A stretch of DNA of 64,000 nucleotides, from the NCBI RefSeq assembly GCF_010015445.1, contig NC_053118.1, forward strand, positions 8,183,781-8,247,780, written 5' to 3'. How positions within the stretch are numbered: the first letter of the stretch is position 1; each line of letters begins with the position of its first letter. The notes below the pieces were generated by a model. It saw only the letters and a list, made by a program, of their open reading frames with translations. It was not told where the DNA came from and searched no databases. The position numbers were made by a program, and so were the translations under genes. This document shows, piece by piece, positions 21,065-33,129 of the stretch. The stretch comes from Perca fluviatilis (Eukaryota; Chordata; Actinopteri; Perciformes; Percidae).

Positions 21065-21505
21065 CTGCTGGTTTCCTCTGTGTTTTATTCATCTCAATAT
21101 TCTGCTCAGCAGACAATTTTGGAATGATGAAACAAGACAATATAGACTTAACAGCGGGTAAATTCCTTGTGAAATCCAATGTATTCTCAAGGTGAGCATG
21201 ATGCTTGTTTTATACATTTATTGCAATAGGACGGCGTACGAATTAAATCAATCCTGCATGTCTTTTACAGTTAGGTAAAAGTCTGTGTTTACCACAGTCT
21301 AAAACACAATGTTCAGTTGACTAAATGTTAAAGAAGTACGGAAAACAAACGTACAATTTGTATACTTTTTTTCCATTTATTGACTGAGTTTATAACAATG
21401 AACATGCAGCCAGTCCAGATGTTTATCTGGGTCAGCCTCATATCATTTCGGTTTCAGGTCTGCAGCAGGGACGATTGCAAATTTTGTGTCCCAACCCATC
21501 CTTTG

Positions 21506-21907
21506 TAGCCTGGCTGACACCAGACCCTCAGTTGTAACTGAGAGTGGGTCTGGGCGAGGTTCAACCACAGCTCATTTCCAACGGGGCGTCACCAACGGAC
21601 GCCGCTCAAATGCCTCTGGGCGAAATTGGATAGTCCTTCAAACCAATCAGACCAACCGATCCGGGTGACGTAGCAGCGACAGAGGCATCAACGGGTTGCT
21701 GAGCTTCGGTAGCCGTGATGTTGAATGTAAACAAAAAGCTGCTTGTCGTCGCTGCGCTATCGTCATTGTGTAAAGCCCGCCTCAACGGTTGTGATTGGTG
21801 CCTCGATTTGGAAAAATTGGAAATGGGCTTGAATGGGCTCTTGGCCAGACGGACTTGCAGAGCAAATCTCAAATTTGCCGGAAGCTCGTCGGGGTTTACC
21901 CAGGCTA
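21506..21907 (-). mobile_element. MITE with TAGCCT ends and subterminal hairpin
   Basis: The ends are TAGCCTGG (21506) and the complement CCAGGCTA (to 21907). Near one end lies a palindrome, CCAGACCCTCAGTT paired with CTGAGAGTGGGTCTGG. It shares end motif and hairpin stem with the elements at 11845, 46476 and 51369, but the interior is unrelated. Confidence 0.55.
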
Positions 21908-22150
21908 GATCCGTTGAATTGTCTCATCTCCTTTGTGTTCAGTGTCTTCTGTCTTCAGTGTACAGTCGTTTGTCAAATCCTCCAAATACATAGAGGCTGT
22001 GAAAGTATGCGAAAGTCATAATCGAATGCCTTGTGCAGCTCTGTATGACAGCGCTTGAAACACCCGTAATGAAGGCAGGGCGTGACACTCATTTACACAC
22101 AGTAAAGCTGCGTTTCTGCTACACCTGAAGTTCCTGACAATCAGCACTGG

Positions 22151-22586
22151 CAGACCTTCAGATCCAGACCCTCAGATCCAGATCCTCGGATCCAGACCCT
22201 CGGCTCCAGACCCTCGGATACAGACCCTCAGATCCAGATCCAGACCCTCGGATCCAGACCCTCAGATCCAGATCCAGACCCTCAGATCCAGACCCTCAGA
22301 TCCAGATCCTCAGATCCAGACACTCAGATCCAGACCCTCGGATCCAGATCCTTGGATCCAGACCCTCGGATCCAGACCCTCAGATCCAGACACCTCGGAT
22401 CCAGACCCTCGGATCCAGACCCTCAGATCCAGACCCTTAGATCCAGATCCAGACCCTCAGATCCAGACACTCGGATCCAGACCCTCGGATCCAGACTCTC
22501 AGATCCAGATCCTCAGATCCAGACCCTCAGATCCAGATCCTCAGATCCAGATCCTCAGATCCAGAGCCTAAGAGCCAGATCCTCAG
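22151..22586 (+). repeat. GATCCAGACCCTC minisatellite
   Basis: About 30 imperfect units of a roughly 14-bp motif (CAGATCCAGACCCT, variants CGGATCC and CAGATCCAGATC). An open frame through it is repeat-driven. Confidence 0.9.
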
Positions 22587-22697
22587 TGGCAGCCTGCAGC
22601 TTTGGCCACATCTTCTCTCAGTGCAGCCAAAAAAAGAAGAAAGCCTGGCCATGCTACACCCGGTTAAAACTGCTGTCCCCAGGGTTTTCGCCCCCCC

Positions 22698-22699
<2 letters not shown>

Positions 22700-22789
<90 letters not shown>
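22700..22789 (+). repeat. (CA)n microsatellite, about 45 units
   Basis: Uninterrupted CA run, one of the longest in the window. Confidence 0.95.
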
Positions 22790-22791
<2 letters not shown>

Positions 22792-24440
22792 AAACATTCT
22801 GCCTGCTGCTGGATAAAAGCAAGCCGTTTGTTTCCAACGGTGCATGCCTTGCCCATTTCATTTAGATCTTTCATTCAGATAGCTCCTCGCATTGGCATCA
22901 TTGATTTAACACCATTCATTTTGTAAGGAGGGAAATGAGATGAGCTGAAGGTGGCTGACACTGACACTGAGGAATGGGGGAGAGCGGCAGGGACGGCGCA
23001 TTCAGTCAAGTCATTCATTAAGTCCCATTCTTTTTTATAAATACATAAATTAAATGTATGCTCTATATAATCGTAGAGTCTTTTGATTGACGTTTGCCAC
23101 CATTTTAAGTTCTATTCATTGCTTGAGCAGATGTTTTCCTGCTTTAAGGCTTTTTTGTGAGTCAATTTTGACTCTAATTTCCATCACATGCAGCTTATTC
23201 TTTAAGTCTGGCAAATTGAAACGGACATGTAGAATTGAAATGAAAGCTACTTCACAGCTACTATTGCGATGGGATCACACCAGCTGGACTCCATTGCATT
23301 GCCGTGTATGACACGCGCTATACAAATAACTTTGCCTAGCCTTGCCTTGTGCCCGTGCCCCTCGTAGCGCCTATCCCGGGGCGCTGCGTTTTAACCCCAA
23401 CCTAACCCTAACCCAGACCACACCCTTCTTCTAACTCAGGCTTCACTTTGATCTTAACTACACACCTGTAAAGAGTTTGCATCTTGTACGGTTGAGACAC
23501 AATTGCGGTGACAAACAGACTGACAGACAGACTGGCAAAGTACTCACATCCTCCTCTGTGGTAGTTTCTGCTACAGCAGTTAACACTCTCAAGGTGAGAA
23601 CAGTACCAGCGTCACTGCTGCGGCTGGTACAAAACACAAAAGAGTTTTAACAAAGGAGCTGCATCAGCTTCCTGACTGACAGCGAGGAAGATGAGCTGCA
23701 GTCTGTGAGCAGACAGAGAGGCTGAGTGACATCGGCGGACAGCCAGACTGAGTCCAGTATTTTCAGCCCCATAATAAACTGGGGGTCTTATCACAGGAGG
23801 AGCAGCTGGCTGGCGAGCAGCGCAGGTGACAGAGACGATGCTGACAGCAGCCGGCCTGCCAATCCAGCATCTCTCTCTCTGGATCCGCGGGGAATTCAGC
23901 TGATTTGGAGATTGTGTGAGTTGCATTTGTGTAACCTAGAGAGGGTAAAATGAGACTTTCTGATGGCATGATGTAATGGGATCTTTATAATTAACTGATA
24001 CAGCTGTTTAAGATGTACAGACAGAGACACATGAAATTCCTTCTTATTTTTACAGCGATGGAAAGTAACAATGCCAAATCATGCCAGGCGCGTGAAGTGT
24101 CCTGTTTCTATTTTCTGCCTTCCTGCTACCGGCGTCCTTGCTCAGACCACACCCATCTTTGAACTCGGCCTTCATTTTGCTCTCAACTTTAACAGGAAGC
24201 AGCAACGTTGAAATGTCTCCATTAGCAGGGCTTTATGTGAGAAGCTAACTTCACAACACTTCCAATCATGTCCCCCATGGGAAACAATGCACTGCATTGT
24301 TCTTTACTTTTAGCTTATGAGAATTCAAATTAGCCTGACATGGTTTCAAAGCTACTTGCAGGTACAGCCCCCAAATCTGCATTATTCACATTAGTATCTA
24401 ATGTTAGCTCAAATGCTAACAAGTTTTAATGCATGTGAAT
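22790..24440. other. intergenic, no gene seen
   Basis: The segment contains a short telomere-like CCTAACCCTAACCC near 23399 and otherwise unique sequence. No exon with a convincing splice pair and family resemblance was found. Confidence 0.4.
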
Positions 24441-24830
24441 GGAGAATGCTAAAACCATTTGCACGATACCCCTTTAGGAATAGTTCAATAAAAACACAGA
24501 TTTGGGGGGTAGCAGATTTAGGTAGTTTGTTAGTGGATTATTCAAGCTTCAACCAAGTAAAGGTAGGGTCCATTTGATGGATAGTTTATAGGAAAACATT
24601 CAAGCTATGCTAACCATTTTACGGAGAATGCTAAAACCATTAGCACGATACCCCTTTAGGACTAGTTCAATAAAAACACAGATTTGGGGGGTAGCAGACT
24701 TAGGTAGTTTGTTAGTGGATTATTCAAGCTTCAACCAAGTAAAGGTAGGGTCCATTTGATGGATAGTTTATAGGAAAACATTCAAGCTATGCTAACCATT
24801 TCACGGAGAATGCTAAAACCATTAGCACCA
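24441..24830 (+). repeat. 182-bp tandem duplication (2.1 copies)
   Basis: Units 24441-24622 and 24623-24804 are nearly identical, and a third starts at 24805 (GGAGAATGCTAAAACCATTA). Differences are few (for example TTTGCACG or ATTAGCACG), which indicates a recent duplication. Confidence 0.9.
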
Positions 24831-25974
24831 CAGTCTGTTATGACGTAAACGTAAAGCACGTACGCACTGATGATGTGACAAAGAAGGCATGTGATTGGAC
24901 AACAAATATGTGACGCAAATTCCATTAGCCCCCCTCCACACAGGCAACTTTTAGCCCAGAGTTTAGTCGATTTCCGGAGCAGATACATATTTCCATGGTG
25001 TTTGGCCGTTCTAACATTTAAAACCTTGGTATCAATTGATACCGGAAAAGTCTCAGCTATGTCACAGCGCACAGCCCCAGTGTAAGTGCTGTTAAATATG
25101 TGCTGTGTTTATGATGCATAATTAATGCAAAATTCATAGTAAATTTATAGTTTATATTCATAGTCTCATACAGTAAATAAATAGGAAATGTGTTTAATGT
25201 AAAGGTTAAAATGAACGTGATGTAATAGTTAGATTTTAGTCCATTGTGTTTTTTGTTTCTCTCGGAACTAAAGTTCTCTGTTGTGGTTTCCACTGCTGCG
25301 GAATTTCTTAATGGACCAAAGGAAACCTAACGTGTGCACATGTTACGGCGCTCTGCTAATTGAGTTGGAGTTTCGCTGTTGTCGGAGGTCAAAGCGAACC
25401 GTGAAGGATTTTCAAAGGATTTAAGAACCTCTTTTCAGGACAAGCAGCCAACGAGGTATTTTATCGTACATGTGAAACTTTGTTTATATTCGCGCCAAGC
25501 GGAATTTGTACTTTATTTTCTTCGGTAATGTATAATTAATTTGACGTGCTAACTATGTTCATTCATGTAGTTCTCACGGCGTGACGTGGATGCATTAAGG
25601 ACAGAAGAGCAATGAACGCCCGTTTCAAAGAACCAACCTGTGTCTGTGTTGTCGTGAAGACTACACCCAGTATTTCTTTACAGACAAGATACCATGCATA
25701 ATATCGACATTCTGACTTGACAGGAGAGGGCAGAGAGAGGCAGTAGAAAGAAAAAAAAACTAACCAGGCAGAGAGCGGAGGGCAGAAGGGCCAGACAGAG
25801 GGCGCCCTGGTTGCAGCCCAGTTGACTGCCAACACAGACTGTACTCTGTCAAAGTCAGAAGTTTTACGCTCTCATTTTGAAAAGTTTGTGCAAAAAAATG
25901 GCTCGTCAGCCTGCAGGCTGTGTATCTCCAGACTATCTAAATCAGCATGGGAACAATCCACATTTACCTTCTAT

Positions 25975-26385
25975 AGTATGTCGAAAAAAAGTCATAGTAT
26001 AGTATGTCAATAAAAGTGATGAAAAAGTCATATATTGAAAAAGGTTATAGTAAGCCAAAAAAAGTGATAAAAAGTCATAGTATAACATGTCGAAAAAAGT
26101 GATGAAAAAGCCATTGTTTAGTATGTCTAAATACAAAATAAAAAAGTCACAGTATAGTATGTCAAAAAAGTGATAAAAAAGTCATAATGTAGTATGTCGA
26201 AAAAAGTCATAGCATAGTATGTCAAAAAAGTGACAAAAAAAGTCTTACGAAGTATTAGTATTACGAAAAAAGTGATAAAAAACTGAAAAAGGTTATAGTA
26301 TAGTATGTCAAAAAGGGATAAAACAGTCATAGTATAGTATGTCGAAAAAGTTGCTAGAAAAGACATAGTATAGCAGGAAAATGAC
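25975..26385 (+). repeat. AT-rich degenerate minisatellite
   Basis: Repeating blocks of GTATGTCAAAAAAGTGATAA followed by AAAGTCATAGTATA, in units of about 34-38 bp and irregular. The purine bias explains the open frame on the opposite strand. Confidence 0.85.
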
Positions 26386-26736
26386 AGTATCTCCAGGTCC
26401 ATCAGGACAGCGGCAGAGCAACAGGAAGAATAATTCATGTCTGTAAATAGCCGATTGTTTCTTTCTTACAGTCCAAACTTGAACCAGCCTCAGGCCTTAC
26501 CACACCGTAACCCAAAGTCAGGGATGAAACACTGCCAGTAGTTTTCTTTGTACTCTGTAAAACTCTGGACTTTCTTGTGTAAGAAGGCAACTTTTAGTGC
26601 TTAATTAGTTCATCAAATCTTGTAGGGTGTGCCAAGGTCCCCACGGAAGACCAACAGCAGCCTGCTCATTAGAGGAAGCCACAAGTCTATGTCTGCCGCT
26701 CTGCATGGGCTGTTACCAAACTCTCTGTGGCACTGG

Positions 26737-26738
<2 letters not shown>

Positions 26739-26768
<30 letters not shown>

Positions 26769-26780
26769 ACACACACACAT
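26739..26780 (+). repeat. (CA)n microsatellite
   Basis: Two CA runs separated by a CT interruption. Confidence 0.85.
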
Positions 26781-27331
26781 AAAACCTTGCCTTAAAGGAT
26801 GATATTCTATACTTTTTCAAGTATTGTGTGTTTATCAAAGCATGAAATACTCACTAGAGCACCAAATGTGTTTTGAATCCAGTGCAGAAAATATTCCCCA
26901 ACATAAGCACCATTTTCCTCTCTGTGTGTGACGTTTAATCCAACCTGATGGTTCAGGAAATGACTGAGCCTTTTTTAAAGGTGAAACTATGAAATATGGC
27001 ACAAAATGGGACATGAAATTGTGCAATGAAATCGAAATATAGACGACATTGAAAGGACGAAATAGATACAGCGTGGATGTAATGTTAAGTTGCTTTAAGA
27101 ATAAAAAAAAAAAAAGTAGTAAACTGTACAGTCCTATGCTTTGAAAGTATTCATGCCAATGAATTTATATACAGATGATTAAAATGTAAGGTCACACAGT
27201 ACTTACAGCAAATACATTTGAGGTTCTTGTACTTGGAGTATTTCAGTTTGAATCTACTTTATAGTTGTACTCCACTAAATATTGTACCTTTTTTTACTCT
27301 ATTTTAAAAAACATATCCAATTTTATCTTAA

Positions 27332-28157
27332 AGAGTTCATATTATGCTCATTTTCAGGTTCATAATTGTATTTAGAGGTTATATCAGAATAGGTTTACAT
27401 GGTTTAATTTTCAGAAAACACCATATTTTTGTTGTACTGCACATTGCTGCAGCTCCTCTTTTCACCCTGTGTGTTGAGCTCTCTGTTTTAGCTAGAGAGT
27501 GAGGCATCTCACTTCTGTTCCATCTTTGTTGGGAGTCGCACATGCTCAGTACCTAGGTAAGGACTACTAGCCAGTCAGAAGCAGAGTATGAGGGCGTGCC
27601 CTGACAAGCAACCTAGCGTGATCCAAAACAAACCCGCTTCAGCCGGTAACCATGGCTACGGCTCAGCCGGTAACCATGGCTACAGCTCAGCCAGTACATG
27701 AGTCTGATCCTGAAACGCAGGCAGAACAACCCAAAACAACTTCACAACCTAGACTGGAGCAAGACGTTTCAGAGTGGTAAGCTATTTACATGTTAACAAA
27801 TGAATCATTCATACGTAACCTTTTCATTCTGCACCGTCTCCTGGACATGGTGGTACGGCTCTCTGAACTCTGCGGACCTCCGCTCTAACTAGCTTGGTTT
27901 GAGGGCGTGGCACGCTAGCAGCTAGGCGAGCATTATAACGTGTGTTACAAAATGACACGCATTTGTCTCTGAAGTAAAGGCTGGACTACAATAGAGCTGT
28001 TTGGAGCAGTTTGGGAACAGTGTTTTCTGTTGGAGATGGTAAGTCCCTTTGGGGGGGACTTTGGGCTTTTTCACTTTGTAAACCTATAACGTGTACAAAA
28101 AATATAAATAACACTGTAAAGGAAAAGGAAAAAGCCAAACAGCATAATATGAGCACT
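27332..28157 (+). mobile_element. TTAA-type non-autonomous transposon (AGTGCTCATATTATG ends)
   Basis: The left end AGAGTTCATATTATGCT and the complement of the right end AGTGCTCATATTATGCT are inverted copies. TTAA flanks both (27328-27331, 28158-28161). The interior is unique with no transposase, though it contains a direct repeat of GCTCAGCCGGTAACCATGGC near 27660. TTAA duplication fits piggyBac or Kolobok; which one is open. Confidence 0.75.
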
Positions 28158-28321
28158 TTAAACTACCCTCGTGTCTCATGTCCAGCTCTATCTCCACTGT
28201 ACGGTAAATTAACCGTCATCGATCCAAAATAAAACTACCCTAAATTATTATTAAGTGGTTTACTGCAAACTCCTCAAAACTACAGTACCCATCTATATCC
28301 TGAGCCTTTTTAATCATGAAA

Positions 28322-28382
28322 CAATAATAATAATAATAATAATAAATTGAATTTATATAGCGCTTTTCATGGACTCAATATA
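28322..28382 (-). mobile_element. short RTE/Rex3-like LINE 3' tail
   Basis: On the minus strand it reads AAAAGCGCTATATAAATTCA followed by (ATT)n, the usual 3' terminus of RTE-clade LINE copies in fish. A second copy is at 40359-40418. Confidence 0.6.
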
Positions 28383-28838
28383 TTTGTGAGCGTTTTTAAA
28401 GACTTGCATCTTCAGTAGACACCAATGAGCTTGGTGCTGACTGAAAGAGACAGACTAACACGTTGTTAGTTTTGATCTTTGATGCATTCTGTTTATTTAT
28501 CATAAAGCCTCATGTGTATTCACTGAAATCTCTCAGCTGACTGTTGTTTTTTCCTCATTTCAGGAGCATTCCTGCCACCTGTGCCTCAGAGTCAGAGGCA
28601 CAATATAACAAAGTGGCGCGTCACGTCAAAGGCAAGGCGAGGCCGTGGAGTCGCTGATCACCGCGAGGAGGGAGCGGGTTGGGTCGGAGCTGCAGAGAGA
28701 CCGAGAATAGAAGAGAGAGACGAGTGGAAACTCGAGCCTGGGTTTCCTTTCAGACAAGATGTTTGGCAGGCGTGGCACACTGCAGCGGCACTGAACCAGC
28801 TGACAGACAGACAGAGAGAGAGAGAGACAATCACCCTC

Positions 28839-28989
28839 ACACACACACACACACACACACGCACGCGCGCGCACACACACACACACACACGTACACACAC
28901 ACACGCATACACACACACACACACACACGCATACACACACACACACTTACACACACACACACACGCACGCATGCGCACACACATACACA
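28839..28989 (+). repeat. compound (CA)n/(CG) microsatellite
   Basis: CA repeats with an embedded alternating GCACGCGCGCGCAC block (near 28860). Alternating purine-pyrimidine of this kind can adopt Z-DNA. It makes His/Thr- and Cys/Val-rich frames that are not genes. Confidence 0.9.
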
Positions 28990-29057
28990 CCTCTGCAGAG
29001 CCGCACCATCATCTCTCCTCCCTTGCAGGTGCTGCTAGCATCCCATTTCTGGGTGAG

Positions 29058-29059
29058 TT

Positions 29060-29104
<45 letters not shown>
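29058..29104 (+). repeat. (GT)n microsatellite
   Basis: GT run with one TTT interruption. Confidence 0.9.
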
Positions 29105-29105
<1 letters not shown>

Positions 29106-29752
29106 GTCATCTGCAGAGCCAGTGGTGCCCAATTACAAGCACCTATTACAATGTTGCTTTTCCTAATTAGCTTCCGCGTGAACTCGGAGGCTCTGCGTCC
29201 CCAAATGTGTGTCACTAATACTAACTCCAATAATTTAAATGGGAGGTAAGTACCTTCGGGCTACGCTGCGGCTGGAGTCATTTCCAGGCCACATTAAATG
29301 ATAGGATCTGCAATAAGACTGCAATATCACATCGCTGATGGAGCCAGGTGAAGGCTGTATTAATCCCGATGTAGAAATGATGGAAGAAAAAGACACTCGG
29401 ATAGTGATTAAATGATTAATCCCACAAGGAGCTGCATGTGTGAGTTGTGTATTGATGCATTTATGCAATGATGTCATTTGCTAAATACTTCAAAAGGGTG
29501 CAGATGCAAACTGAATCCAGTGAGTCATGAGCAGATGCGAGGCAGGGTCATCACACCGAAATCAACTCAGCACTCGAAACTCGCTTTATCTCCAGCGACC
29601 CTCCAGAGGGCGCCTCAGCTGGATGCAGATTTCATTTTCATACTTCATAGATTATACAGGCGGGAACTGTACATCCTAGAGAGAGGCCATGGTGCTCTGT
29701 ACAGTAGGTCACAATTATGGCAGTAGTTCTGCAGGACAGATTCAGGAGTTAA

Positions 29753-31099
29753 AGGTCCCATGACATGGTGCTCTTTGGATGCTTTTATATAGACCTTAGT
29801 GGTCCCCTAATACTGTATCTGAAGTCTCTTTTATATATGCCTTAGTGGTCCCCTAATACTGTATCTGAAGTCTCTTTTATATATGCCTTAGTGGTCCCCT
29901 AATACTGTATCTGAAGTCTCTTTTATATATGCCTTAGTGGTCCCCTAATACTGTATCTGAAGTCTCTTTTATATATGCCTTAGTGGTCCCCTAATACTGT
30001 ATCTGAAGTCTCTTTTATATAGACCTTAGTGGTCCCCTAATACTGTATCTGAAGTCTCTTTAATATAGGCCTTAGTGGTCCCCTAATACTGTATCTGAAG
30101 TCTCTCTTTTATATATGCCTTAGTGGTCCCCTAATACTGTATCTGAAGTCTCTTTTATATAGACCTTAGTGGGCCCCTAATACTGTATCTTAAGTCTCTT
30201 TTATTATAGGCCTTAGTGGTCCCCTAATACTGTATCTGAAGTCTCTTTTATATAGGCCTTAGTGGTCCCCCAATACTGTATCTGAAGTTCCTTTAATATA
30301 TAACCTTAGTGGTCCCCTAATACTGTATCTGAAGTCCCTTTTATATAGGCCTTAGTGGTCCCCTAATACTGTATCTGAAGTCTCTTTTATTATAGGCCTT
30401 AGTGGTCCCCTAATACTGTATCTGAAGTCTCTTTTATTATAGGCCTTAGTGGTCCCCTAATACTGTATCTGAAGTCTCTTTTATATAGGCCTTAGTGGTC
30501 CCCTAATACTGTATCTGAAGTCTCTTTTATATATGCCTTAGTGGTCCCCTAATACTGTATCTGAAGTCTCTTTTATTATAGACCTTAGTGGTCCCCTAAT
30601 ACTGTATCTGAAGTCTCTTTTATATAGACCTTAGTGGTCCCCTAATACTGTATCTGAAGTCTCTTTTATATAGACCTTAGTGGTCCCCTAATACTGTATC
30701 TTAAGTCTCTTTTATTATAGGCCTTAGTGGTCCCCTAATACTGTATCTGAAGTCTCTTTTATATAGGCCTTAGTGGTCCCCTAATACTGTATCTGAAGTC
30801 TCTTTTATATAGACCTTAGTGGTCCCCTAATACTGTATCTGAAGTCTCTTTTATATAGGCCTTAGTGGTCCCCTAATACTGTATCTGAAGTCTCTTTTAT
30901 TATAGGCCTTAGTGGTCCCCTAATACTGTATCTGAAGTCTCTTTTATTATAGGCCTTAGTGGTCCCCTAATGTGCAGAATTACAGCCACTAGAGCCAGTC
31001 CCACAATGAGCTTTCCTTAGTTCGTGCCATTTCTGTGTTTGTAGCTAATGAGGAAGAGAGGGGGGGGGGGCAAGGTGGAGGGTGGGGGTGTGGCCTTGG
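29753..31099 (-). mobile_element. TTAA-type element with expanded 46-bp minisatellite, copy 3
   Basis: One intact end (TTAA, AGGTCCCATGACATGGTGC) is followed by about 26 units of the 46-bp repeat (29792-30970), then part of the unique half (AGCCACTAGAGCCAGTCCCA to GTGTGGCCTTG). The copy stops abruptly at about 31099. A 29-bp piece of the same element in opposite orientation lies at 31791-31819. Confidence 0.8.
29792..30970 (-). repeat. 46-bp minisatellite, about 26 units
   Basis: Same unit as at 7426-7886, in inverse orientation (+ strand: TACTGTATCTGAAGTCTCTT, then TTATATAGGC, then CTTAGTGGTCCCCTAA). Single-base variants (TATATGCC, TATTATAGGCC) recur in several units, which suggests local duplication of blocks. 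Confidence 0.95.
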
Positions 31100-31220
31100 G
31101 AACCACTGATGTAGTGGTTAGATGCATATAGGTTGGTGGACTCTATATGCAGCCATTACTGTGATATCTAGGGAACTGCAAAAAGTCTTAGTACGTAATT
31201 GATCTTTCCCACCATTCTTT

Positions 31221-31790
31221 AAAGGTACCCTGTGTAGTGTTTTGAGTATTTTATTAGCTAAAATCAATGTCTTTGTTCATAAATATGTCCTCATCGGTGT
31301 AAAATGACCTCTGCCAATGATCTGAATTATCATTGTGAGCGAATAATTTCTTATCTGTATTTACATTGGGATGGACAAGTCCAAGGAGGCTTCCATGTCG
31401 TTCCGCCATTTTGAAAACCTCTAATCGCTGAGAAGGGCCATAGAGCGCTAGCCTACCTGTCTAGTTAATCCGCGACACGTTTTCGTTCAGAGCCAGCGTC
31501 ACGTGACTGAAACCAGCCGAAACGGGGGAGAAGGAGATCAGCGAGAGCCGCTTGTCACCGCCCCGGCAAATTTGAAAGCCTGCGCTGCACTTTAGTTCAT
31601 AATGGAGGATCACAATTATGCCGAGCCACAGGAGAAGGAATTGCGAAAATTGGAAGACATGTTGTCATAGCTTCTTGGTACATAACGGCTACCGTAGATG
31701 CAACACGCATTTGAAAAAGCGAGGCGCTAGAGAGGGCTATTCGATGCAATTTCACTGCTAGATGGGAGAAATTCCTACACAGTGTCCCTT
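31221..31790 (+). mobile_element. non-autonomous DNA transposon with CCTGTGTAG ends
   Basis: The left end AAAGGTACCCTGTGTAG and the complement of the right end AAGGGACACTGTGTAG are imperfect inverted copies about 570 bp apart. The interior has no transposase. It abuts a fragment of the 46-bp-minisatellite element on the right. Confidence 0.6.
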
Positions 31791-32565
31791 CAAACGAGCA
31801 AAGTGGCAGTTGGTCAAGGTAGGAAGTTACATACTGGCTGCTTTATAGGAAATGATTAAAGAGATCTCCTTGAGTCTCCCTAAGGCGGCTGGTTACTGTT
31901 CCTTATTGACAGGAAAGGGTCAGAGTAACCCTTACAGAGCTTTCATGCCCTGTTTCAGCTGAGTCACATGAGTTTCAGCCCCACTGTTGCCTCCGAACCA
32001 CCCCTGACTCAACAAACAAACAGACACTTTTGTGCTCACAGTTACACAGGGAGGGATGTACAGGGTGACTCTGACCTGCCGGGGAACACATGAGCATAAC
32101 AAGTGTGTAGGTTGATGGAAAATGCTAACAACAAACAGTACAGTGTATAGCTTTGGATTCATTCCAAATGTTTTTGATTCAGATTGTAGTCTTTTCTGTA
32201 CAACAGCTCCAGTTACGCTCTTTCCTCTGTGAAAGGTCATTCTTCCTTCATAAATAAAGAATATGTTAATGTTAGAAACATGCTGTCTGTAAAGGCTTCA
32301 ATTCTCAATGAAACCTGAAAAGGAGAAACAAACTAATTTCAATCGGATCAAATAAGTGCAATCAAACCCAAACAAAGCTGACCTTTATCTGCACATGTTG
32401 ACGTGAACAGGCAGCAGAAGCAGTCACGTCCTCCCTCTCAGCCGGTCCAGGGCCTTGCAAGAAGAGAAAAAGGAAATGTCAAATGAATTAATTTGTTTTC
32501 CTTTAAGATTACAGTAACAGTAAAGGGTCAGTGGTGTGTCATTCACAGGACGGACTGTGACCCCT

Positions 32566-32567
<2 letters not shown>

Positions 32568-32596
<29 letters not shown>

Positions 32597-32918
32597 ACAC
32601 ATAGTGCGTCTCACTATCTTTGTGGGAACCAGCCATTGACATAATGCATTCCCTAGCCCCTTACCTTAACCTTATCCATCACAACTAAATGCCTAACCTT
32701 AACCCTTACCCTCACCCTAACCATAACCTAATTCTATCCCTAATCCTAAAACCAAGTCTTAACCCTCAAACTGCCCTTTAATGTTGTTGGGGTCCAGCAT
32801 TTTGGCCCCACAAAGCTGTCGGGACCCCACAAGTATACTGTATTCATGGTTTTTGGACCCCACGAATGTAGTTTAACGAGAACACACACACACAGACACA
32901 CACACACACACACACACT
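32568..32918 (+). repeat. (CA)n-bounded dispersed repeat, copy 1
   Basis: A core of about 280 bp (32601-32880) sits between (CA)n tracts. It contains CATTGACATAATGCATTCCC, telomere-like CTAACCTTAACCCTTACCCT variants and CCACAAAGCTGTCGGGACCC. Four more copies in the window have the same strand and the same CA flanks. Confidence 0.8.
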
Positions 32919-33029
32919 GTAGCTTCATTACAGTAAATTCAGTGTAATACTTAAGAATTGTCAGTGATTAAACAGGCATTAGATGCATGTGTTTGTGTTT
33001 CTGTACATGTGTTGTGCCTTCATTTTGAG

Positions 33030-33033
<4 letters not shown>

Positions 33034-33084
<51 letters not shown>
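33034..33084 (+). repeat. (GT)n microsatellite
   Basis: About 25 GT units. Confidence 0.9.
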
Positions 33085-33088
<4 letters not shown>

Positions 33089-33129
33089 ATTGTTAGCCTG
33101 TGTTGGTGCGTGCTCATTGGCAGTGTGTC

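Noticed and set aside
20580..21161. 193-residue Cys/Val/Ser-rich open frame that could suggest a cysteine-rich secreted protein
   Set aside because: Generated by a (TGTC)n microsatellite; all three frames give similar low-complexity products.
28581..29249. 222-residue open frame on the + strand
   Set aside because: The middle is (CA)n translation (His/Thr), both flanks lack family resemblance, and minus-strand frames over the same CA tract are also open.
29792..30970. regular repeats suggesting a CRISPR-like array
   Set aside because: Units are contiguous 46-bp tandem copies with no unique spacers, in a eukaryotic transposon.
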